This document shows positions 1 through 5,153 of a stretch of DNA of 8,488 nt, one piece after another. The notes below the pieces were generated by a model, which saw only the letters and a list, made by a program, of their open reading frames with translations, was not told where the DNA came from and searched no databases. How positions within the stretch are numbered: position 1 is the stretch's first letter; every line of letters starts with the position of its first letter. The stretch comes from Gammaproteobacteria bacterium (GTDB taxonomy: Bacteria > Pseudomonadota > Gammaproteobacteria > Pseudomonadales > Halomonadaceae), in NCBI GenBank assembly GCA_023485185.1, contig JAMCZP010000242.1, positions 1 through 8,488 on the forward strand. Reading direction: 5' to 3'. Made by a program: the position numbers and the translations under genes.

Positions 1-11
1 TGGCTGCGCAT
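1..11 (-). CDS. aspS: Aspartyl-tRNA synthetase, first codons only (partial)
   Basis: Only three codons and two bases are inside the window: ATG CGC AGC CA, reading Met-Arg-Ser-(His or Gln). An AGGA ribosome binding site (plus positions 18-21) sits 6 nt before the ATG. AspS of pseudomonads and halomonads typically begins Met-Arg-Ser-His-Tyr, and in many gammaproteobacteria an fmdB-type zinc-ribbon gene lies immediately upstream of aspS, exactly as here (67 nt between the fmdB stop and this ATG). The call therefore rests on start context plus conserved gene order. The remaining protein, which charges tRNA-Asp, is outside the window and cannot be checked. Confidence 0.7.
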
Positions 12-78
12 GTCAAATCCTGTTCTGTTACGTGGCAAAGTAGTGTGTCGCGGATTGTCCCGACCCTGACTGCTCCGG

Positions 79-378
79 CTATGCCGCAGCACCGTTGTCT
101 TTGGGAGTGACACTCTTGGAAGTAGCACTGGTATCGCTTGTTTTACCGGCATCTGTAGATACTGCTTTGCCGTCAGCGACCAGGTTCTTTTTACTTCCTG
201 TTTTAAAATCGGTCTCGTACCAACCGCCGCCAGCTAAACGGAACCCCGCTGCCGAGACTAGCCGCTCCAAGCCATCGCTTTGGCATGCAGGACAATCTTT
301 TAGAGGATCGGCGCTGATTTTCTGCAATTTTTCCAGGCGATGGCCGCAGGCCTTGCACTCATATTCATAGATGGGCAT
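79..378 (-). CDS. FmdB-family putative zinc-ribbon regulatory protein
   Basis: This is a 99-residue protein that starts Met-Pro-Ile-Tyr-Glu-Tyr-Glu-Cys, the hallmark N-terminus of the FmdB/CxxC_CxxC_SSSS family. Two CxxC pairs (Cys8/Cys11 and Cys29/Cys32) should bind one zinc. The segment Ser-Ala-Ala-Gly-Phe-Arg-Leu near residues 42-48 and the Gly-Gly-Gly-Trp-Tyr-Glu-Thr-Asp segment after it are also typical. From about residue 60 the tail is Lys/Ser/Thr/Ala-rich, low in complexity and probably disordered. The start at 378 was chosen over an upstream in-frame ATG at 402 because AGGAG lies 8 nt before it and the family motif begins there. The gene precedes aspS on the same strand, the usual order, so the two are probably co-transcribed. 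The molecular role of the family is poorly defined. The regulatory label is historical, from the formamidase FmdB name. Confidence 0.9.
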   Translation of the reverse strand: MPIYEYECKACGHRLEKLQKISADPLKDCPACQSDGLERLVSAAGFRLAGGGWYETDFKTGSKKNLVADGKAVSTDAGKTSDTSATSKSVTPKDNGAAA

Positions 379-397
379 CTTAATGGCTCCTAATAAG

Positions 398-514
398 CTC
401 AACCCTGATCAGCTTAGGTTCTTAAAAATTAGGTTCTTAAAAACTCAGTCCTTAAAGCTTAATTCTTGAAGCTCAGCCTCAAATCAGGGCTCTTAAAAAC
501 GCAGTTCTTAATAG
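398..514. repeat. Degenerate ~15-bp tandem repeat, about 7-8 units
   Basis: Two exact 15-bp copies (TTAGGTTCTTAAAAA) lie head to tail at 414-428 and 429-443. They are followed by diverged units of 13-15 bp: CTCAGTCCTTAAAG (444-457), CTTAATTCTTGAAG (458-471), CTCAGCCTCAAAT (472-484), CAGGGCTCTTAAAAA (485-499) and CGCAGTTCTTAATAG (500-514). A possible further unit is at 398-412. The core is roughly CAGttCTTaAAa. The array occupies the gap between divergently transcribed fmdB and the dehydrogenase gene, outside both coding regions. The rest of this gap (515-668) shows no gene and no convincing promoter. The array could be a mini-satellite or a cluster of repeated protein-binding sites, and the sequence does not decide between them. 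Confidence 0.75.
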
Positions 515-668
515 AATAATGGCGAACACAACGCTGCCAGGCTGCCAATATGTGGCCAGACGGGATAAATTCCAAGGCTGCGGTTGATAAAGCGCCGCCA
601 TTATACCCTTTTGTGACCCCTGCCGAGCAAGGTTAAGCAACCCCCCGGCGATGAATGGAGACAATTAA

Positions 669-1607
669 ATGCCACACGCGGTGATACTGGATGCAGAAAG
701 TCTCGGCCCCAAGATCGATTTAACGGCGATTAAGGAAACCGTTTCTCACCTTGAGGTATTTCAACAGAGCAGCACAGATCAGGCGTTGGAACGCCTCGCC
801 AATGCTGACATTGCAATCGTAAACAAGGTTGTGCTGGATGCAAACACCTTGCAGCAATTACCCAAACTACGTTTGATTTGCGTCTTAGCGACCGGGCTCA
901 ATAATATTGATCTTGAGACAGCTAAAGCCCAAAACATTGAGGTAAAAAATGTTGCTGCGTATGGTACGGCCAGCGTATCACAGCACACCTTGATGCTAAT
1001 GCTGGCGCTGGCCAATCGACTGCCCCTTTATCAGCGCGATGCCGCTGCCGGTGAGTGGCAGCGCAGCACTTTTTTCTGTTTGCAGGATCACCCCACATTG
1101 CAACTAGCGGGCAAGCACTTGGTGATGGTTGGACAAGGCGAATTAGGTTCTGAGGTCGCTCGCCTGGCAGAGGCCTTTGGCATGCGCGTTACCTTCGCCG
1201 CCCGCCCCGGCAATGAAGCTAATGACCAGCGAGCCTCGCTAGACGATTTATTGCCTGACGCCGATGTTATTAGCCTGCACTGCCCTCTCAGCGACGCCAC
1301 AAAACATTTGATCAATTCAGAGCGCTTGGCCAACGCCAAACCATCGCTCTTACTAGTCAACTGTGCCCGAGGCGGCGTTATTGATGAGCTTGCCGCATTA
1401 GAGGCACTGCGCAGCGGCAAGCTAGGTGGGTTAGGGGTTGATGTGCTACCCGCTGAGCCGCCTAAAGATGGCCACCCCCTGCTGGACGCCCTCAGTGAGC
1501 CACTCAATTTAATTGTGACACCTCACAATGCCTGGATCACGCCCGAAGCGCGCCAAAATATTGTCGCTCTAACGGCCAAGAATATTATCGAATGGAAATC
1601 GGCATAA
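669..1607 (+). CDS. D-isomer-specific 2-hydroxyacid dehydrogenase, glycerate dehydrogenase/hydroxypyruvate reductase-like
   Basis: This 312-residue NAD(P)-dependent oxidoreductase is predicted to interconvert a 2-keto acid (probably hydroxypyruvate or glyoxylate) and the D-2-hydroxyacid in the cytoplasm. The substrate-binding part is split (about residues 1-100 and 285-312) around a Rossmann domain. The nucleotide loop is Gly-Gln-Gly-Glu-Leu-Gly at 155-160. The catalytic set is visible: Arg234 in NCARGG, Glu263 in LPAEPP and His286 in TPHNAW. The segment GEWQRSTFFCLQDHP near 128-142 is typical of glycerate dehydrogenases (HprA type), which is why that subtype is preferred over PdxB or SerA. 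SerA would carry an extra ACT domain. GGAG lies 8 nt before the ATG. The end of the second Rossmann strand reads Phe-Ala-Ala-Arg-Pro-Gly, without the acidic residue expected of an NAD-specific enzyme, so NADP(H) use is possible. The gene is monocistronic and convergent with the acylphosphatase gene. Confidence 0.88.
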   Translation: MPHAVILDAESLGPKIDLTAIKETVSHLEVFQQSSTDQALERLANADIAIVNKVVLDANTLQQLPKLRLICVLATGLNNIDLETAKAQNIEVKNVAAYGTASVSQHTLMLMLALANRLPLYQRDAAAGEWQRSTFFCLQDHPTLQLAGKHLVMVGQGELGSEVARLAEAFGMRVTFAARPGNEANDQRASLDDLLPDADVISLHCPLSDATKHLINSERLANAKPSLLLVNCARGGVIDELAALEALRSGKLGGLGVDVLPAEPPKDGHPLLDALSEPLNLIVTPHNAWITPEARQNIVALTAKNIIEWKSA

Positions 1608-1621
1608 ACTTTTGCCTACCT

Positions 1622-1643
1622 TTGGGGCCTCAACAGGCCCTAA
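1622..1643. terminator. Possible bidirectional hairpin between convergent genes
   Basis: GGGCCT (1625-1630) pairs with AGGCCC (1635-1640) across a CAAC loop, and the stem can extend to 9 pairs with one G-U and two A-U pairs. It lies just after the dehydrogenase stop and overlaps the acylphosphatase stop codon. Neither side has a clear U-run, so termination efficiency is uncertain. Confidence 0.4.
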
Positions 1644-1915
1644 TGTGTAGCAAAGTGGCTAGGCGCGCGGCACTGATCCAGCACCTCTAACTCTACGTGT
1701 GTTACGTGCGCCCTTTCCGATCCTTCCCACAACCATTCGCTCACCCGCTTGACGGCCTCGGACTGACCGCATAGCAATACCTCTACGCGACCATCGGGCA
1801 GGTTTTTAGCATAGCCTGTGAGGCTATGCTGAAGCGCCTTCTCCTGCGTAGCGCGGCGATACCAAACGCCTTGTACTTTGCCAGTAACAACGGCACGCAC
1901 ACAGCAAGTCGTCAT
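1640..1915 (-). CDS. acyP: Acylphosphatase
   Basis: This small cytosolic enzyme (91 residues) hydrolyses acyl phosphates such as carbamoyl or 1,3-bisphosphoglycerate phosphate. Its length fits the single-domain acylphosphatase family. The phosphate-binding signature is Gly-Lys-Val-Gln-Gly-Val-Trp-Tyr-Arg near residues 12-20, with catalytic Arg20. The second signature is Gly-Tyr-Ala-Lys-Asn-Leu-Pro-Asp-Gly-Arg-Val-Glu, with catalytic Asn38. The ATG at 1915 is preferred over the in-frame ATG at 1933, because AGGGAG sits 5 nt upstream of it and the upstream residues encode the ribosome binding site itself. The gene lies 61 nt downstream of the broken yihY reading frame on the same strand, so it may share the yihY transcript. 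If so, premature termination in yihY could have polar effects on it. It converges with the dehydrogenase gene. Confidence 0.92.
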   Translation of the reverse strand: MTTCCVRAVVTGKVQGVWYRRATQEKALQHSLTGYAKNLPDGRVEVLLCGQSEAVKRVSEWLWEGSERAHVTHVELEVLDQCRAPSHFATH

Positions 1916-1976
1916 ATTATCTCCCTCCGTCACTCTTCCAGACGCTGTCTTTTCAATGGCACGCGAATGGTTCGCC

Positions 1977-2351
1977 TTAAACGAATTCGTGTTTGATAAG
2001 CACAGCGCTATTGCGTGGAATTAATGGCCGACCTCGGCGCAGTAACAGCGAACGAGTAAACGCTGCGCCAAACAGCAAAATTAAGGAACTGTAGTAAACC
2101 CAGAGCAAAATCATTACCACTGAACCTGCAGCGCCATAGGTGGATGCCGTAGCGGTATACGCCAGATAAAATGCAATCAAGCTGCGCCCCAACGTAAATA
2201 GCACAGCGGTAACAGCGGCACCAATTAGTACGTCTTGCCAACGCAATACGACATCAGGCAGCACTTTAAAAATAGTCGCGAATAGCAGAATAACAACGCC
2301 AAGGGAAATCAGTGATTCGATGGTCGTCGTCAGAAAACGTCTCAATAGTAG
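1977..2351 (-). pseudogene. YihY/BrkB-family protein, C-terminal half downstream of the TGA
   Basis: The frame stays open for 124 sense codons after the TGA and retains clear family sequence (Phe-Lys-Val-Leu-Pro-Asp, Gly-Arg-Ser-Leu-Ile-Ala, Tyr-Tyr-Ser-Ser), with three further hydrophobic segments. The only nearby start candidate is a TTG at 2345-2343, without any ribosome binding site, so independent initiation is unlikely. The first codons after the stop (CTA CTA TTG AGA) are inside the inverted repeat, and AGA is an arginine codon I did not notice in the other genes I spot-checked. The rest of the half shows no further frameshift or stop, which suggests a young lesion or ongoing selection. 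Confidence 0.65.
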
Positions 2352-2355
2352 TCAT
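2332..2355 (-). repeat. 24-bp inverted repeat, arm inside yihY (contains the TGA)
   Basis: Read on the minus strand, this arm begins ATGACTACTATTGAG and ends CGTTTTCT. It is identical over 24 of 24 bases to the plus strand at 2890-2913, and the match stops abruptly on both sides. The TGA that interrupts yihY is bases 2-4 of this arm. Chance occurrence of a 24-base match in an 8.5-kb window is negligible. Confidence 0.95.
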
Positions 2356-2876
2356 TTATCAGCCGCTTGAAGCATGCCTCTCAGCACTACTCCCATGACT
2401 AATGAAACTAACAAAATAAAACCAATAGCGAGTACCACCGTCAGCGACAAGAGGCGACTTTTTAGGAAAATAAACACGCTGTTCGAGGTCGGTTTAGCCG
2501 TTACCCCCCAAATGGTGTTAAGTGAAAACTGCATTTGAGCAAAGACGGTGGTAGCGCCCACTATCAGGGCAATCACACCTAAAATGGTAGGTAACAATCC
2601 AGACTCTTCGATTCGCGACTGAGCAACGGCATCTTGTATGGCGATAGCGGCATCAATACCTAAGGTGCCTTCCAGTTGGGCAACAATTTGCCCCTGAGCC
2701 GCGTCTTCACCTAATACAACGCCGATAACGGTGACGGCAATAATAATCGTGGGTGCCAAGGAAAAAAGCGTATAAAACGCTAACGAGCCTGCATAGCTAA
2801 AAGCATTTCGCTCAAGCCAAAGTGCAATGGCATCTTGCATTACCTTCCACCAGAAGTAAGCCGCTCGTTTAATCAT
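2352..2876 (-). CDS. YihY/BrkB-family protein, N-terminal half
   Basis: This is the translatable part upstream of the TGA: 174 residues ending Gln-Ala-Ala-Asp-Lys. It contains three clear hydrophobic segments (about residues 31-56, 94-114 and 140-166 from this start) and the family's best conserved N-terminal motifs. If the stop is obeyed, the product lacks the last helices and is probably unstable. The whole of this segment lies between the two arms of the 24-bp inverted repeat, so it is the part that would flip if the repeats recombine. It is divergent from the NMNAT-Nudix gene. Confidence 0.7.
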   Translation of the reverse strand: MIKRAAYFWWKVMQDAIALWLERNAFSYAGSLAFYTLFSLAPTIIIAVTVIGVVLGEDAAQGQIVAQLEGTLGIDAAIAIQDAVAQSRIEESGLLPTILGVIALIVGATTVFAQMQFSLNTIWGVTAKPTSNSVFIFLKSRLLSLTVVLAIGFILLVSLVMGVVLRGMLQAADK

Positions 2877-2889
2877 GTCCACTCCCTGT

Positions 2890-2913
2890 ATGACTACTAT
2901 TGAGACGTTTTCT
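2890..2913 (+). repeat. 24-bp inverted repeat, arm in the yihY leader
   Basis: This is the second arm, in the divergent yihY/nadM intergenic region, starting 13 nt beyond the preferred yihY ATG and just upstream of its AGGGAG. The 534 bp between the arms (2356-2889) hold the yihY ribosome binding site, start and N-terminal half. On the minus strand a GATAAT -10-like hexamer (plus 2918-2923) would place transcription start near the outer edge of this arm. A yihY mRNA would then begin with a sequence fully complementary to its own mid-coding region. No -35 match is evident, so that promoter is tentative. Confidence 0.95.
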
Positions 2914-2993
2914 AAGAATTATCAACATCCTACTTTTCTAGCATACCTAACCATAGCGCGTAGTCATAACACCTAGTGCAGTTTTCTAGTACA

Positions 2994-3023
2994 TTGCGCC
3001 TGTCCCGCACAGCGACTCATAAT
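2994..3023 (+). promoter_or_regulatory. Possible sigma70 promoter of the NMNAT-Nudix gene
   Basis: TTGCGC (2994-2999) and CATAAT (3018-3023) are separated by 18 bp. The -10 matches 5 of 6 consensus bases and the -35 matches 3 of 6. A start about 7 nt further on would give a leader of about 30 nt that includes the AAGGA ribosome binding site at 3049-3053. This is a by-eye call only. Confidence 0.3.
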
Positions 3024-3060
3024 GGTAGCCCTGCGATCACCAAACGATAAGGAAGCTTCG

Positions 3061-4155
3061 ATGGTCAATGATATTTCGCGTTCTGCGACCGCCTGTGACT
3101 TCGACTGTTTGGTTTTTATTGGCCGCTTTCAGCCGCCTCATTTGGGTCATTTAGCCATCATTTGTGAAGCGCTCAAACGCGCCCGACAAGTGATCGTACT
3201 GGTTGGGTCAGCTTGGCAGGCTCGTTCTCTACGCAACCCCTGGCGATTTGATGAGCGTCAGGCCATGATTCGCGCCACCTTTGATGACGCTGATAATCAA
3301 CGCCTTGAAATTACCCCCCTGCTGGATGCGCTGTATAACGACGATGTTTGGGTACGTGATGTGCAGCGCAAAGTGCGTGACTTAGCAGCGCCGGCCAACG
3401 CTCGCTTGCCGCGTATTGGCTTAATTGGGGCCAGCCGTGGTCAATCGAGTTACTACCTTTCGCTCTTTCCCCAATGGGAGTCCGTTAGCGTTCCGCCAGT
3501 AGAAGGTATTTCAGCGAGTCAAATTCGCGAGCGCTTGTTTCGCTCTCCCGGTTCAACAGATGACTATTTAACCACTGGCGCTTATCACGACTTGCCACCC
3601 GGCGTAGTAAAGGGCGTAAAGCAATTCTGTAAGACCAGTGCTTATCATCAACTGCTAGAAGAGCAAAAACTATTAGACCAATACCGCCAAGCTTGGGCGC
3701 AGGCTCCCTACCCACCTATTTTTGTGACGGTCAACGCTGTAGTGGTTCAGTCTGGACACGTACTGTTAGTACGGCGCACGGCAGCCCCAGGCAAAGGGCT
3801 TTATGCATTACCGGGAGGCTTTATCAATCCTCATGAACGACTGCTAGATGCCTGCCTTCGAGAATTGCGCGAACGCTTGCGCTTAAAAGTTCCTGAACCA
3901 GTCCTCAAGGGCTCGCTGCGTGGCCAACGCTTATTTGATGAACCCCATCGCAGCTGGCGTGGACGGACATTAGCGGAAGCTTTCTATTTCGCACTTCGTC
4001 CAGAGCAGCAATTACCTCGTTTAAAACCTGTAAAAGGCGGTGATCATGCCCGCTGGGTAGCACTTGCGGATCTTGAACCAGACAGTTTGTTCGAAGACCA
4101 TTTCTTTATTATTCAAAACTTTTTAGGTTTACCCGCCAATTTCAGCAGTAGCTAA
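3061..4155 (+). CDS. nadM: Bifunctional nicotinamide-nucleotide adenylyltransferase / Nudix hydrolase (NadM-Nudix fusion)
   Basis: This is a 364-residue cytoplasmic fusion protein. Residues about 15-200 form an NMN adenylyltransferase (NMN + ATP gives NAD + PPi). They carry the nucleotidyltransferase signature GRFQPPHLGH at 21-30 and the C-terminal ISASQIRERL at 150-159, a variant of the ISxTxxR motif. Residues about 218-360 form a Nudix domain, which in characterised fusions of this type hydrolyses ADP-ribose. Its box starts at Gly253 and reads GX5EX7RELRE, but continues Arg-Leu-Arg-Leu where the consensus is Glu-x-Gly-hydrophobic. The second glutamate of the REUXEE core is therefore an arginine (residue 272), and Nudix activity is doubtful. 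The ATG at 3061 was chosen over one at 3022, because AAGGA lies 7 nt before it and homology starts after it. The gene is divergent from yihY and convergent with the lysR-type gene, with no clear terminator between (4156-4204). Confidence 0.9.
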   Translation: MVNDISRSATACDFDCLVFIGRFQPPHLGHLAIICEALKRARQVIVLVGSAWQARSLRNPWRFDERQAMIRATFDDADNQRLEITPLLDALYNDDVWVRDVQRKVRDLAAPANARLPRIGLIGASRGQSSYYLSLFPQWESVSVPPVEGISASQIRERLFRSPGSTDDYLTTGAYHDLPPGVVKGVKQFCKTSAYHQLLEEQKLLDQYRQAWAQAPYPPIFVTVNAVVVQSGHVLLVRRTAAPGKGLYALPGGFINPHERLLDACLRELRERLRLKVPEPVLKGSLRGQRLFDEPHRSWRGRTLAEAFYFALRPEQQLPRLKPVKGGDHARWVALADLEPDSLFEDHFFIIQNFLGLPANFSSS

Positions 4156-4204
4156 GCTTGAGTGACTAAGCTTTAGCGTCTCAACATCGCTATGGTTAAG
4201 CAAC

Positions 4205-5122
4205 TCAGGCGTGCAAAAAATCCCGCGGCAGCTTCATCATCTGCCGCCATAGGCGCTCGACGCCCGGCTTATGCACCATAGAGCAGCGATACAAGCGAAT
4301 CTCAAGAGGAATATCCCAACTCTGGTCGCCGGCTCTCACCAAACGCCCACTCTTAAGCTCCTCTCTGATACAAAAATCAGGTATCCATGCAACGCCGACA
4401 CCCTGTAGCACCATTCCTTTTAGACCTTCCGCCATGGCTGTTTCGTACACGGTGCGAAGCTTCATACGTAGCGGATCATTTTTCAGCAGCATACGCACGC
4501 TACGCCCTAAAAAAGCGCCTTGCGTATAGGAAAGATACGGAATGGAGGCGTCATGCTGTAGTGAAAACAGCGGTTTTCCCTGCTCGTCTGGCAGCGATAC
4601 GGGCAGCATATTGACCTTACCAATTGAAAAAGAGGGAAACACCTCGGCATCCAGTTGCATAGTGGCAAAAGGGTCGTGATAAGCGAGCATTAAGTCGCAG
4701 TTGCCCTCGCGTAACACATGGATAGCCTCGCCTACGTTCATTGCGACTAAGCGGGTAGGTAACTCACCCAAGCCTTTCTGTAAGCGAGAGATCCACGGAG
4801 GGTAGAAACTCAACGCTAACGAGTGCGCGGCAACAATGTCCAACGCTTCATTAGCAATTGAGAGGCCTCGCAAATGGCTCAGCGATTCATTTAATTGCTC
4901 CACTAAATTGCGTGCCGTTACTAAAAATAACTGCCCTTCTGGGGTTAATCCCACAGGGGTGGTTGAGCGGTCCACAAGTGTGACATCAACGGCTTGTTCC
5001 AATGCCCTTATGCGTCGGCTAAAAGCAGGCTGCGTTACATGCCTTTGGCGTGCTGATGCTGAAAAACTGCGCGTACTCGCCAGCGCTACAAAGTCTTCTA
5101 ACCATTTTGTTTCAAGGTTCAC
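4205..5122 (-). CDS. LysR-family transcriptional regulator, HypT (YjiE)-like
   Basis: This is a 305-residue DNA-binding regulator. The winged helix-turn-helix occupies about residues 5-62, with the recognition region around RHVTQPAFSRRIRALE (28-43). The effector-binding domain follows from about residue 92. Recalled E. coli HypT, the hypochlorite-responsive activator, shares the N-terminal ETKWL-DF pattern, QPAFSRRIRALEQA, AAHSL, LREG and a G-AW-P segment, so HypT-like is the best subtype. By that alignment, from memory, HypT Met123 and Met206 correspond to Leu114 and Leu205 here, and only Met230 is kept. The start is GTG at 5122 (AAGGAG 6 nt upstream, family N-terminus begins here) rather than the in-frame TTG at 5140. 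The gene begins 31 nt after the cls stop with no terminator between, so co-transcription with cls is likely. That is unusual, since LysR genes are often divergent from their targets. Its targets are unknown. Confidence 0.88.
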   Translation of the reverse strand: MNLETKWLEDFVALASTRSFSASARQRHVTQPAFSRRIRALEQAVDVTLVDRSTTPVGLTPEGQLFLVTARNLVEQLNESLSHLRGLSIANEALDIVAAHSLALSFYPPWISRLQKGLGELPTRLVAMNVGEAIHVLREGNCDLMLAYHDPFATMQLDAEVFPSFSIGKVNMLPVSLPDEQGKPLFSLQHDASIPYLSYTQGAFLGRSVRMLLKNDPLRMKLRTVYETAMAEGLKGMVLQGVGVAWIPDFCIREELKSGRLVRAGDQSWDIPLEIRLYRCSMVHKPGVERLWRQMMKLPRDFLHA

Positions 5123-5153
5123 CCATGACTCCTTGTCCAACCCCGCCCACTTA

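Larger units (their letters stand above)
1977..2876 (-). pseudogene. YihY/virulence factor BrkB family membrane protein, interrupted by in-frame TGA
   Basis: The two minus-strand reading frames at 2352-2876 and 1977-2351 are in the same frame and are separated only by a TGA at 2352-2354. Joined, they make about 299 residues, the usual length of this family, with no part missing. Family hallmarks are AGSLAFYTLFSLAPT and ATTVFAQMQFSLNTIWG in the first half. In the second half they are LLFATIFKVLPD and STYGAAGSVVMILLWVYYSS. About six membrane helices are expected, in the inner membrane. The function of the family is not settled (older RNase BN and BrkB labels are not reliable guides). The TGA could be a recent Trp (TGG) loss, a leaky stop (UGA followed by C) or a sequence error. 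It falls inside a perfect 24-bp inverted repeat (see separate entry). Start: ATG at 2876, with AGGGAG 5 nt upstream. A GTG at 2882 overlaps that ribosome binding site. Confidence 0.8.

Noticed and set aside
516..604. 9-bp inverted pair ATAATGGCG / CGCCATTAT with 71-nt spacing upstream of the dehydrogenase gene.
   Set aside because: A 9-bp match at this distance is easily due to chance, and no promoter or hairpin geometry supports it.
479..664. 61-codon minus-strand open frame in the gap before the dehydrogenase gene.
   Set aside because: It has no ribosome binding site or recognisable family, and it runs into the tandem repeat array.
2353..2355. ATG overlapping the yihY TGA (AATGA), as if a coupled downstream gene started there.
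   Set aside because: That frame closes after about 30 codons and is not the frame carrying the family sequence. The open frame continues directly through the TGA.
4152..4176. Repeated CTAAGCTT / AAGCTT pair between the convergent nadM and lysR-type genes, a possible terminator.
   Set aside because: The stem is short and A/T-rich with a bulge, and there is no U-run on either strand.
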